Below, piece by piece: positions 1-11,110 of a stretch of 64,000 nucleotides of DNA. The stretch comes from Cryptomeria japonica. Its lineage: Eukaryota > Streptophyta > Pinopsida > Cupressales > Cupressaceae. Numbering within the stretch: the stretch's first letter is position 1; every line of letters starts with the position of its first letter. Both the position numbers and the translations under genes were made by a program. The DNA lies in assembly GCF_030272615.1 (NCBI RefSeq), contig NC_081413.1, positions 186,118,169-186,182,168 of the forward strand. The letters are read 5' to 3'. The notes below the pieces were generated by a model. That model saw only the letters and a program-made list of their open reading frames with translations. It did not search any database and had not been told where the DNA came from.

Positions 1-443
1 CCTCCACAACATTTAATACCCAAAACAATTTCATTTACTCTTTCCATAAAAGCATAAATCCTTTCATCTTCTTCCATTTTCAGATTTTCATACCTGACCC
101 GAAAGCTTTCAAGTTTTGCAATTTTGACTATGGAATCTCCTTCATTCAATGTTTCCAAATGGTCCCAAATAGCTTTAGCAGTAGATCTATCTGATAATCC
201 CATGATTTGTTGATCTAATAATGCGCTCAAAAGTGCTTCTCTTTCTTTGCAATCATTTTCTTCATCTTTGGTTAGATTTGGTGGATTAGGCTTACCTTGA
301 GTAGGGACAGTATAACCATTCTTTGTAACCTCCTAGATGTCCTTTCCAATGCAATTCAGATGTGTCTCCATCCTGATCTTCCATATGCCATAGTTGGTTA
401 CATCAAGTTTAGGACTATCCTTCCTGAAAAAGTTTGAAGACAT
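1..443 (-). pseudogene. Copia Gag N-terminal domain (UBN2/DUF4219-like), runs off the window
   Basis: Read on the minus strand, this opens with an ATG at 441-443 and gives a Gag N-terminus of the Copia UBN2 type. Near the start is a WKIRMETHL-like segment, then a KEREALLSALLDQQIMGL helix region, an AKAIWDHLETL segment and YAFMERVNEI near the window edge. These are hallmarks of plant Copia Gag, the structural protein of the virus-like particle. Codon 37 is an in-frame TAG (333-335). The start lies 43 nt inside the primer-binding site of the adjoining LTR, as expected. The rest of Gag and all of Pol lie beyond position 1. The family call is confident; whether the element could ever work cannot be judged. 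Confidence 0.85.
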
Positions 444-485
444 TGAATCTCCTCAAGCTATTAAACTTTTGCAAAAAGAGGACTA

Positions 486-498
486 GGCTCTGATACCA
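486..498 (-). promoter_or_regulatory. Primer-binding site of Copia element A (initiator tRNA-Met type)
   Basis: On the minus strand this reads TGGTATCAGAGCC, the complement of the 3' end of plant initiator tRNA-Met. That tRNA primes minus-strand DNA synthesis in Copia elements. It is separated from the LTR end at 501 by 2 nt, the usual spacing. Confidence 0.9.
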
Positions 499-500
499 GT

Positions 501-1555
501 TGTTAGGTCCTAGAGACAACTGAGAGGGGGGGGTGAAACAGTTGTCTAATGAATTCAAACCAAAATTAACTTAACCAAACTTAATGCTTAATACCAAAAA
601 ACCAAATTTAATGTTGGTAGACAGTTTATCAGTTAATTGTAGTACCAGTAAAGATTAATGCATGAAACAGAAAGACAATAACATCCACAACACATAACAC
701 CAATATTTGTACGTGGAAACCCTATAAGGGGAAAAACCATAGTGGGAAACCTTACCCACAATCAGGTGATACTACTGCAGATAGTATGTGTATACAATAA
801 GGGGTCTGCAAATGCAGAAAGGCCAAGCGCCTAGAGCTCACTGCTCAATCACAAATGAGAGTCACACTGACTACAATTGGATGATTAAATCCAATAATAA
901 TGTACTGCTCAAAATAGCATCTCCATATGCTGGATTCAGTATCGGTTTAGCTCTTATATGCCTTCTTCAAACCTTCCTTGAATCTTGAATGATGTCTACA
1001 TGTATAGCTCTACTAATATTCATATATACCTTATTGCAATCCCTTTTCCTCACATATATTAATCTCACAAATGAGGTCTTACATTTATACCTTAACCTAA
1101 GACCAATTGAGTAGGTCGGTGCACTAAAATATATTACAATAAAATTAATTACAAAAAAACAATATCTGATGCATGATGGCGGCTCAAATGTATTTACAAT
1201 AATAATAAATCATCTTTATGACATGTCATGCTGATCTGGAATAGATAAGCCTGTCGATGTATAACCTGGACCTATTTGCTGGTAACAACAAATATGAAAA
1301 CTCAAATATACCAATAAACAAATCTCCAAGACAAAGTGTCCAAATGATGTCTTTGACATAACCAAGTATTTTCCATGTGATTCTAAGTATCGATGAACAA
1401 TATATCTTGTCAGTGAACCAAATACCGATGACTGTGCATAAGTCACTTGCTTGCCGATGAACATAGCCAATTCTTTGAATGCTAATAGGTTGACCAGTGT
1501 TGATAAGTGTTGACATCAATGACAAGACCATATCAACATATCCAAAATACCAACA
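501..1555 (-). repeat. 5' LTR of Copia element A
   Basis: In plus orientation it starts TGTTAG just beyond the primer-binding site and ends CCAACA, giving TG...CA ends and a length of 1,055 bp. A run of eight or more G near 526 and the conserved GTGGAAACC/GGGAAAAACC block near 712-745 match the other Copia LTRs in the window. The right edge cuts straight into another element's gag (1556 onward), so A is nested in B. The partner LTR is outside the window, so a target duplication cannot be checked. Confidence 0.75.
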
Positions 1556-1938
1556 CTCTTAGACTCTCTTCTTTGGTAATCTTCACATGTTCATCACCAC
1601 TATAAATCTCTTCAAGTTTCTTCCATACCTCATAAGCAATCTCCAGACCATGGACATCTACATATTCTTCATCAAACAAAGAACTGATAAGAGCCTCCAG
1701 TGCTTGATTATTTTCTTGTTTCTCTTTCTACTGATCATCAGTCATAATCCCACTAGGTGCAACATATTGAGTACCAACATGTTCCCAATATTGACTTCCT
1801 AGACTCTTAATATAAATTTTCACTCTATCACTTCATATTTTGTAGTTCTCTCTAGTAAAATTTTGACCTTCCTTCTTCATCATGTTCTACAAGATCTTTA
1901 CCTCAAGTTGTTAGGCTTAGACCTTAGAGGACCTGAGA
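1556..1938 (-). pseudogene. Copia Gag N-terminal fragment (element B), interrupted by element A
   Basis: The minus strand encodes another UBN2-type Gag fragment. It shows a KKEGQNFTRENYK-like start and then the typical EALISSLFDEEYVDV...AYEVWKKLEEIYSGDEHVKI run. This segment corresponds to the dimer-forming N-terminal half of Copia Gag. Several in-frame stops are present. The coding sequence ends exactly where LTR A begins at 1555/1556, so the remainder is displaced beyond element A. It belongs with the primer site at 1939-1951 and the LTR at 1954-3370. Confidence 0.75.
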
Positions 1939-1951
1939 AGTTGTGATACCA
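1939..1951 (-). promoter_or_regulatory. Degraded primer-binding site of Copia element B
   Basis: The minus strand reads TGGTATCACAAC, matching the initiator tRNA-Met complement in its first eight bases and diverging after that. It lies 2 nt from the LTR start at 1954, in the same arrangement as the site in element A. Confidence 0.7.
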
Positions 1952-1953
1952 AT

Positions 1954-3370
1954 TGATGGTATGATGAAAAAATAAGGATTTGGTCAACTACTGAGAAGGG
2001 GGGGGGGTGAATCAGTAGATAGAAAACTAATAATAACTTCCACCAATCTCAAAATCAACCTCTCAAAGCAAACTCTAAACTAACAAGTTAAACCACTAAA
2101 ATACAAATGCAATATCACTATCAAGTTAAACCGGTTGACTGTCATAATAGATTAACAGTAAAACAACTTGAAACTCACAAACATCCAAATACTTTACTAA
2201 CATAAGTAAAACCTCATTTCAGATTGTTGTCGATTAACATAATATATCAAAGTGGATTTAGCAATTAAGCATTTCAACCATAGTAAACATAACGACAAAA
2301 ACATTCACCACTTAAAACAATATTTTTGACGTGGAAACTCAAATGGGAAAAACCACAGTGGGCCACAAGTATTTTGAACTCTTCTGAATTTCGCCCTGTT
2401 AGGAGCCAAGCCTGGTAAAGCTTTACAAAAAGTCCTATTAAGAACAGATCCTATTATGGACCACTTGGTTAAGCGATTAACTATAATGCCCTATTAGAAG
2501 CAATACTCTATGAGGAGTAACTTCGGAAGAGGATTTGAAATCCAAGCTAATGGACCACCTGGTTAGAGGATTTGAATAACACTAAGTTAGTTAGAGATTA
2601 CCTGGTTAGGTGACTTTACTGTTGTAATTGTTAGAAAACAATAGAGGTTTGTTGATCTATTTGAATAGCACTACACTTGCTTGTTAAAATCCTTTTCATG
2701 CTCGTATCTGCCTTTAAACAAACTACAGATACATCATCTGGTTCGGCAACCATACTCTCACTCTCAATTAAAAATTTTCCAACTCTACAACAAATCAACT
2801 CATCGACCTTATAAACAAATCAATAGGTTGGTAACACAAAACAAACATAATTCTCTCATAGACATTACAAACAAATCAGTTCAAGTATGACCATTGAATT
2901 ACATAATAATCTTTGCACATCATTCAAGATAGCCTCGACCTCTCCTTGATCACCGCTTCATCAAACTTTGTAACTCATCATGCAATTTGCATTACATGAA
3001 ATGAACTTGCTCATTCTAAAGATAAAAACCATTATCTCAACGCACCAAAAACACTTTGAAACTCTTCTCATACAACATGCATATGTGTCATAATTATTAC
3101 CTCTCATCATTAGATCATAAACCAATACAACCAATTCACCAAACTTAATCGGTTAGGGTTTACCATATCAACAGGTAGGGTTTATCGGTTGATCTCTCCA
3201 TTTCTTAGTAATACCAGTTTCCTCCACAAACTCACTTATCGATTGCAGTTCCCTTCACTATCTCTTCTTACTGGTTACAAAACAACATTATAAAAACATC
3301 ATTACCGGTTTAATTGACATCAATGACAACATAACATTTTATTAATACAATCTTCATGCAAATGCCAATA
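1954..3370 (-). repeat. 5' LTR of Copia element B
   Basis: This LTR is 1,417 bp, reading TGATGGTATG at its left end and ending AATGCCAATA. On the minus strand it therefore begins TATTGGC, a one-base change from the usual TGTTGGC. Its minus-strand start closely resembles the solo LTR at 30007 (both share a GATGTCAATT block near 70 nt). A G10 tract lies near 1985-1996. It is inserted in the 3' tail of element C. Confidence 0.7.
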
Positions 3371-3635
3371 GGCTACTCCTCAGGGGGAGAATTTATGATG
3401 AGATTAACAGAGATGGCAGTAGCAGAGATAAAGACAGATGAGGTATTTGCACCTTTGGCATTGTTGTCAAAGTGGGAGAAGAATTAGTTAAAGATTAGCC
3501 ATGAGAAGAAGAACAAGATAACTGGCAGAAGAAATACAAAGGAGATGTTGAGTAGAAGAGCAAGTACAGAATAGATCAGTTCAGTTCAGCATGATGAGGT
3601 TTTTCAATGTTGCCATCAATGCCAAAGGGGGAGAT
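3371..3635 (+). other. 3' internal tail and polypurine tract of Copia element C
   Basis: This noncoding tail ends in the polypurine tract AAAGGGGGAGAT at 3624-3635, immediately before the LTR. The tract primes plus-strand DNA synthesis in LTR retrotransposons. The left side is cut by the insertion of element B. The coding part of C must lie left of the window, beyond A and B. Confidence 0.7.
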
Positions 3636-5170
3636 TATTGGCATAGTGGCATAACTGTTGATGATATTGATAAACCGGTATAAGGACTGTTGGTGATGAT
3701 ATAGTTGAGATGTTGTTTGATGACTTGATGATCATGTTGGTGATGATATAGTTGAGATTTTGTTTGATGACTTGATGATCAGTTTGTGTTGTCATTGATG
3801 GAAACTATGGTTACATTGTTCTATCATATTATTTAAGTCATTTGTCATTGACCGGAAAGCTATGGAATGGATTTGACAGTTAATTGGCAAATAAGACTTT
3901 AACTAGTAAATGTGAAACTATGTTATGCTTAAGAATTGGATCTAGAGATTGATGAAGAATTTGGTGTTGCAGTTTGGAATTTGTGTTTGTAATAATGAGG
4001 TTATGACAAGAACCGCATCATGTTTTGGCTACAGAAGTCATGTTTTTAATTGACTGATGTATTTTCTTTAGGGTTTTAGTAGGGTTTAAGAACCGATATT
4101 CAAATCTTATAACCGATACTGATTTTGAGTTCGACAGTGTATTACATTATGTTTGTAAGATGGTGATGATGTGGCTAAATTTGTGTGAAGTGTTTAAATG
4201 ATGTTTTGGCATGATCAAAGAGTGAATTTCTTGGGAATGAGCAAATTTCTTAGTAGAATGAGCTAAGGGTTTGAAAGTGTATCAGATCGATGTGTGGTTA
4301 TCATTAAACGGTTGTAATTGATTTGTAATTGATTGTAATGATCCATATGATGATCTTTATTGAGTTGTAAAGATCTGTGATGATCTATGATGTAAAACTT
4401 AGTATGCGATTAGGGTTTTATAACCGACTAAGTTGTAAAGTCTATTTATGGTAAGTTTGTGAATATTTACTGTGTCAGTGATCAAAGGAAGAGTGTGTGG
4501 CCGAACCAATGTGTGTGTGTCTGCAAGAGAGAAGTATATTAGAGTAAGAAAGGATTTGTACAAGAAAGAAAAGAGTGTTATTTTTAGATCATACATCTGT
4601 CGTTCCCTAACAGTTGTAGTAGACTCAAAATACCTTAACCGGGTAGGACCTGGCAGGCCTGATTGTATAAATCCCTTCACAAGGTGACTCATTAGCTTGG
4701 GCTCTAAATCCTTTCACAAGGTTACTCCTAATAGAGTAAAGCTCCTAACATGGCTGAGGTAAATCCCTTAACTGAGGGACTCCTAACAGGGTCTGCTCCT
4801 AACTGGGCATATTTGTAAGCTCTTAACCGAGATAGGCTCCTATTAGGGCGCATTCCAAAAGAGTGCAAAAAAATTTATGGGTACCAATTCCCACCATGGT
4901 TTTTCCCATTTGGGTTTCCAAGTGAAAATCCTGGTGTTCATGTGTTGATTTATTTCTTAGTGTTGAGTTGATATATTTCTATTGTATGCATGTTCATGAA
5001 CATTTAGAAGAACAGTTTGATGAATCAAATTAGCAATATGATTTCATTTATTACTGGTACTATTTATGAGTTGTTTTGAAAGAAGTTTTTGGTGGTTGTT
5101 AAAGTTTTAAATTTTATTGTTATTAGTGATTCACCCCCTCTCAGTAATAACCTATTCCTCACAACTAACA
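3636..5170 (+). repeat. 3' LTR of Copia element C
   Basis: This plus-strand LTR of 1,535 bp begins TATTGGCATAG right after the polypurine tract and ends ...CTCACAACTAACA. It holds the conserved TTTTTCCC...GGGTTTCC block near 4896-4928 and the CACCCCCTCTCAGTAA block near its end, as in the other families here. The short open frames at 4399-4692 on both strands fall inside it and are not genes. Confidence 0.7.
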
Positions 5171-6587
5171 CTCACAATATAAACAATTGATTACAATATT
5201 TTAGTCCCAAGGCCAAGGAGCTCATTGCCCCTGAAAGGACTTGTAAAACTTAGATGCGCAAACTTAGGGCAAGATACAAGGGACTTGAATTAATGAGATG
5301 CACAATCTCAGGGAAAGATACAAAGCAATGCACAAGCTACCAAAGGACTAAATATCTTTTGGTAGGTACAAGAAAATAATGAATTGAAATGAACAAGATC
5401 TCTTGATCATGAAATTATAATTGAACCACTATTTCAAGTGAACAATGTCATCGCAAACATGTCACACATCCCTCGATGTCTCAAAAAATTGTCATACTAA
5501 AGATATGATCAACAAAGCTCATCATGAACTAAAACTTGCACATCTAATTCTTCACTTGCACTTTCATATCATTCACATCCAAGTCACAACAATCCACACA
5601 CCAATTTACATATTTCCACCTCCATTTGTACAAGGTTATTCATTGAAACCCTCAACCAGGTTGGCCATAGGCACAATACACATGAATTAGATAAACTCAA
5701 CCACCTAGACCAAAAACACACAATATGATCCACTCAAAAAGATAAAGAAGACCCAAATACATCACTACACGTCTTCCTAATTTGATTCCAATGAACTTGA
5801 CATGCTATAATATCTTCCAAATTCGACATCAAATGTTATGTGTAGAAAGACCATGAAGCATGTTAATCAACCAACCTAAGAACATCACCCAATGCAAAAT
5901 GCAAAATGTGGATATTTGCGCACCATGATGATACCCATAGCAAAATTCTAACTTAGCCTCTAGAGCATATCCAAGCCAAAAGAGCATGATCTAAATAAGA
6001 TAAATCAACTAAGTCATCCAAAGACCAACCCAACTGACAGAGCCAAACATAGAATGATATAACTTCACTAAAAAAAAAACAAATATAGGAAATCTGAGTT
6101 GGAACACTACACAAACCATATGAACATGTCCACAAACCTAAAGCACTTGAATCAACACAATGGAGAAATGCAAAGCGTTCTCCAGACTAGCTCTGACAAA
6201 CAACCTCAATAACAACAAACTGCCACAACCAACTATATCATGTAGGAAACTAAGGACCTAAAAGCACAATAGTGCAACATCCATAGAATATAAATATTAT
6301 ATCCAAAACCTCAAGCCATCATCATGAAGAACCAATGGAATGTGGAGCATTCTTCCATGAAGATATTAAATACTATTTCCTACATATTGTAACTTCCACT
6401 ACTGTAGTCTCCTGGAAACACCTCATACTTACTCAATATCACCACTAGATAGCATAACAACGTTTGAACACCTATTTTCAAACCATCGATTACATCCACA
6501 CAACTAAACAACTATAACTTCCTCTTCACTAACACACGGAGTGACATTAATGATAACACCAGATAGGTTGACATCAATGACAACACA
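5171..6587 (-). repeat. Old LTR remnant D (minus orientation), truncated by element C
   Basis: The stretch GGCAAGATACAAGGGACTTG and its surroundings resemble the LTR at 41018-42161, and the right end has the same ...GACATCAATGACAACACA block that closes minus-strand LTRs in this window. The first 150 bp or so of the family's LTR are missing next to LTR C. No primer-binding site or coding sequence is attached. The orientation is inferred from the terminal block. The sequence is AT-rich with no supportable gene. Confidence 0.5.
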
Positions 6588-6591
6588 AAAC

Positions 6592-7640
6592 TCAATTTTT
6601 CAACATTCTATTGGTGAGAGCATCTTTGAATGGATAAAGGTGTTGAATTCCAAACTTACTCCCAAAATTATTATTTTTTGGTGGATAGCCACTCATAATA
6701 ACATCCTAACTATAGATAAGTTAAATAGAAGAGAATTTCAATTTGTTAATAGATTCTCTCTTTGCTATGACAATATGGAGGATATAGACCATTTATTTTT
6801 CCATTATTCATATTCTCAAGAGGTTTGGTCCTAAATCCTCTTTACTTGTGATTGACTGGGTATTTCCTAAGTATTTAAAGTATTTTTTATAAAGTTGGTA
6901 TAGTTGTCTCTTTCAGCATAATATTATTGTTGATCTATGGAGACAAGTTCCTCCTTTTTATGGCTTGGGATCTATAGAAAGAGAGAAATAATAAAATTTT
7001 CAAAGATCAAAAGAGAAACAATAGGGATGTGTATATGGCCATTAATTATAAAATTCAAGAAAATATTAACGTTGGTGATTATAGCTACCCCAAACATTTT
7101 CCTACCTAGAAAGATCTTCAAATTAAATAACTATGGGGGATAAGATAGGATTTAATCAGGATAAATAGGATGAATTAATTCATAAGAAGAAATAACATAT
7201 GGTTACCTCCTAAAGCTATCTAGGTGAAATGAAATTTTGATGTGTGTTCTAAGGGTAATATAGGTGTGGAAGGAGTAGGGGAATAATTAGAGAGAATCAA
7301 GGAAAGTTAATTGAAGGACATGCTAATAATTTAGGGGAGGAAATTAATAATACTGATGTAGCAATGGCTACTTGGTGGGGAATTAAAAGAATGACGGAAT
7401 CAGGATTTTCTAAATTGATTATTGGTATTCTAAGAGGGACTGTGATAGGGCCTTATGAGTTCAAATATTTTATGGATGAGAGTAAACTTATAATTGGGAG
7501 CTTTCATCAATTCAAAGTTCAATATGTCTATAGAGAAGAAAATAGTATTGTCGATGTTGTTGCCAATGAAGTGTTGAAATTTCAAAATTGGATCTGTTGG
7601 GATAGTACTAATATCAGGTGGATTTAACTTTTGATAGTAT
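6592..7640 (+). pseudogene. 3' end of an L1-type LINE: zinc-binding (zf-RVT) and RNase H domains
   Basis: The first part (6592-6834) translates to a reverse-transcriptase zinc-binding domain as found after RT in plant L1 elements: FFWWIATHNNILT, then a Cys-containing stretch, then DHLFFHYSYSQEVW, where Tyr replaces the last metal ligand. After a run of frameshifts and stops, 7200-7610 gives an RNase H domain of the RVT_3 type (LPPKAI..VK.NFDVCSKGN, then WWGIKRM...KLIIG). The endonuclease and RT parts are missing, as usual for 5'-truncated LINE insertions. It is highly decayed and not functional. Confidence 0.7.
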
Positions 7641-7804
7641 GAAAAAGAATGACATTTTAATGATATCTATTGTCATTCAAGTTTATAGATATAAACATGG
7701 TGATAGTACTTGGATTGTTTTGCCTATCATGAACAATAATTTCATCATTAAAAACTCTCCTATGTTCACCTATGATAATTTAATGGTAATATTTGTGATT
7801 AGAT

Positions 7805-9110
7805 TGTTGGAGCAATGCTCTCAAGCTAGGATCACAAATACAAACAACTTCCACAAAAAGAGAGAAATGTTATGATTCACTGTGAAATGATATATTAAGT
7901 TGAGATATATTATAATGTGTACAATAGCCTTCTTATATAGGCAAGAGGCCAAAGAGGTGAGAGGACAGGAAATGACATTTTTCTCAATAGGATGTGAGAG
8001 TAGGTAAAAACCAACTACTCCACCACAAATATTAAATGGAAGACTAAAGTATTAAATGAAAATTCCTAAGTTGGACTTAAGCATAAGTAAATAATATTTA
8101 CTCAAACACCCCTCTTAAGTGAAACTTAGGGAGAAAAATTATTATATAAATGATGCAATACTAATATGAGAACACATTATATGGGTCCTAGAAACTAGGC
8201 CATGTTAGGTACCTATGCACAACTAATCACGCAACTAATTTCTCACAAAAGGAGAAAAGGAAAAAACCTCATGAGATAAAACTCCTCTCCAAAATAAAGA
8301 TAATGCAAATGAAGATAAGTGATAGGATGAAAGATGAATGGAGGTCTCCAATGATAGAAAAATAAAGCCTCTAAATAAATTATTCATGACTCCAAAATAG
8401 TCTGATAATAATATTCGTGATCTAAAATCTCACATAGAATTCATGATGCAGTTAACCAAGAGTGAAATATGAAATAGATTGGATGGTACCAAATGAAATG
8501 GAAAAAAGATATATTCCCAATATGAATACTTGTGGGATCTCAACAAGGTTGGTGAAGGTCTCAAATTGGAAAGAGATACAAATTGAAAGGCTTTGATACC
8601 ATGTTAGGGTTTGCACCCAACCCTAGGAGCAAATCTATAGACCATCCTTCATAGAAAAGAGAGAAACAACAACTGAGATGATATTTCACCAATAAAAAAA
8701 TGTATTGAGATGAGAGGTGAGTACATATCTATAATAGCCTTTCTTATAAAGGCAATAGTGGAGGAGAAAAGAGTACAAGATATAGACATGTGTCACAATT
8801 TCCAGGGAGAGTAGGTAGATTACAACCACTCCCAACTACTAGTTACCTAATTTGAAACTTAAGTAAATGTAAATAGGAAAAACTATTTACTCCAAAACCA
8901 CTCCTTAATGATAACTAGGGAGAAGCATGAAAGGTTGACTAAAACTATGTGTCACCAAGAAATGTATGAAGGAGATGATACAACATATGTAGTGACCAAA
9001 TGATAGAATACCTGCAACTAAACAAAGTGTGTACACCAAGACTACGCACACGCATGAGGAAAGAATCTTCAATATTCTATAGTTATTATGGAGGGACGCT
9101 CACTTGACAA
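7805..9110 (-). mobile_element. Possible TRIM-like small LTR element (no coding capacity)
   Basis: Two related but diverged sequences start at 7805 (TGTTGGAGC) and 8602 (TGTTAGGGT). Both run through AATAGCC..CTTATA..GGCAA and end near an ACTTAGGGAGAA-like block. The right copy is preceded directly by a minus-strand initiator tRNA-Met primer site (TGGTATCAAAGCC, 8589-8601). That layout fits a minus-strand element with LTRs over 300 bp and a few hundred bp of noncoding interior. The outer ends are uncertain and I found no clear target duplication. It could instead be two old related LTRs. Confidence 0.4.
8589..8601 (-). promoter_or_regulatory. Primer-binding site (initiator tRNA-Met type)
   Basis: The minus strand reads TGGTATCAAAGCC, abutting the LTR-like start at 8602 with no spacer. 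It is one base from the consensus site in element A. Confidence 0.65.
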
Positions 9111-9824
9111 AGTTGTGATTGGAAAATCAACAAAGGCACTACAAAACATCCCATGGTTGTAATGTCCCCAATTTTAATAAAGTGACTTAATTAAGTTAAT
9201 TAATTAAAAGGTCCTAAATTTAAATAATATCATAAGGACTTATTTAATTAATTAATTTAATTATTAAATAAAGGAGCCCAAATTAATAAAATAATAAACT
9301 ATTGTCGGCCTGCTTGTAACCCTTCGAGAAACTTCTTGGAGCTCTCTATAAGGCCGAGTTTGGCATAGTTGTGGGTATGGTGAATTTAATGTTTTCTTTG
9401 TATTTGTGAATTCTAGTTGGAGTTTCATTTTGTTGCAGTTTTGGAGGTGCAAGATCCTCCCTATTCTATAATCACAGTTTCGGTGGTTAGCAGCCACCCT
9501 AGTATGTCATTGGAGATATCATTTCTGATATTTCACTTTGTACTTCATTGTTAGATATATCTCTACCGTATGGAAATATAATTATAAATATCTATTTCTT
9601 GGCCATTCGATGTTGTTGGTGTATACTCTATGTTGATAATTCATTCTCGTACCTACAATAATCTTATCGACCGAGGTATTATCTATGATTGGATCCTTCA
9701 GTGGAAGTAACATTTCTGTACAGTGTTTGGAAGTGTGCAGCCCAATTTTATGTACGAGTGGAACTTACGTCTGAAGCCGAAGGGTGTCGAGTTTCTTTGA
9801 TTGAGGGCTGAAGGTGTTGAAGGT
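9111..9824. other. No gene seen; AT-rich tract and possible LTR or leader fragment
   Basis: There is a cluster of TTAATTAA and TTTAAATAA words at 9175-9290, similar in style to the LTRs of the large Gypsy element. After that comes a stretch with TATAAGG near 9346 and a CTCCCTATTC region. No ORF here has recognisable homology, and I cannot assign it to an element. Confidence 0.4.
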
Positions 9825-10088
9825 ACTTTTCCCTCGAGTGCTTCCCTCAGGTATTTTCCCTCAGGCACTTCCCTTGGTAATTTCCCTTGGGTACTTTTCC
9901 CTTGGGTATTTTCCTCGGGTACTTCTCTCGATAATTTCCCTTGGGTACTTCCCTCGGTAATTACCCTCAGGTACTTTACCCTCAAGTACTTCCCTCATTA
10001 ATTTCCCTCAGGTACTTTGCCCTCGGGTATACTTCCCTCGGGTACTTTGCCCTCGGGTACTTTTCTCTCAGGTATTTGCCCTCAGATA
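9825..10088. repeat. Minisatellite of about 13-16 bp units (TTCCCTCGGGTAC-like)
   Basis: About 17 imperfect copies of a unit such as TTCCCTCGGGTAC or TTCCCTTGGGTAC run head to tail, with some units ending in TAATT instead. The array keeps frames open on both strands, producing low-complexity peptides (REVPEGKYL-like on the minus strand). These look like by-products of the repeat rather than proteins. Flanking sequence is unique-looking. Confidence 0.85.
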
Positions 10089-10652
10089 CTATGTTATAAG
10101 AGAGTGTTGGTACATCACAGTGGTATGTGATGTGCGGTGGAAATTTAGGTATCGTACGGTTGGGTACATTACAATGGTACTTTATAGCATAGTGCAAGTG
10201 CAATAATATGGCATAGCATTTGTTAAAAATGCTCAAAAATAAATGATCATGATGTGGCATTGTTGCCATGTGTCTACAAAGGAGAGTTCTTACAAAAGAT
10301 GCTCAAATGATCTAAAAGACAAAATACAAAAAATGAAGAAAAATCCTACACCAATAGAAAGTGCACAAAACCACCTTTTTTATGATACTTTATTTGCCAA
10401 AAATGGATGAAGAGAACCCAAGTTATGGCCATTCGAAAAAATATTGGTTTGAGCCTAAAGGTAATCAAAAAAGGCTCACCCCTCTTTTAGCACCTAGGGG
10501 CTAAGGTGTGGTCACCATGTGACCTCAACTCATCATGAGAAAAAATATGCCCCCCTCTTATGGAGAGACATCAATGAAGTTAATGATTTGGCGAGAGATG
10601 GCGGTGGCTTTGCATGCCACCCCTCTATACTCATAATTTCCAACCATCACAT
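10089..10652. other. No gene seen
   Basis: Intermediate-composition sequence with no supportable ORF. It lies on the internal side of the minus-strand primer site at 10653-10664 and may be the interior of a decayed small LTR element, but nothing coding can be recognised. Confidence 0.4.
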
Positions 10653-10900
10653 GCTCTGATACCATGTTAGCATTTTCACCCAACCCCGGGCGCAAAGTAA
10701 AATCATAAGTTTTAAATAAAATTAACTCCAACAAAGATATACATCCCTTCTCACATGCAAAGTGATAGGGCAAGTATAGTCATAAGTTTTAAAAACTTAA
10801 TTATTAATGATAAAAATAAATGCAGAGATATGGTAAATCTCAAAATCTAAGAGAACTAGAAAGTTCAAATAATCACCATCATTAATCAATGCTCTAAAAG
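10653..10900 (-). repeat. LTR fragment with primer-binding site (minus orientation)
   Basis: The minus strand has TGGTATCAGAGC (10653-10664) directly abutting TGTTAGCATTTTCACCCAAC (from 10665). The latter resembles the LTR start at 8602 (TGTTAGGGTTTGCACCCAAC). The far end of the LTR is not definable; 10900 is approximate. It is probably the same broad family as the TRIM-like element. Confidence 0.5.
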
Positions 10901-11110
10901 ATAGCCTCTTGTGAAAAAAGGTAATATTATCAAGAGAATGTTAAAGGTGCTTTGTATCCAAACTAGGTGTATACAAGTGGGGTGTTTAGTAAATTTTGTT
11001 TGCATAGTTTCATGCATAGATTCAATGAGTTGGATACCATGGGAGGCTGAAGAAAGTTCTCTAACTCAGTTAGTTGTGTGTCACTCTAAAAAAATTTGGA
11101 GATCTAGGAC

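Noticed and set aside
4399-4692. Overlapping open frames on both strands (97 and 71 codons)
   Set aside because: Inside an LTR, with no protein-like features.
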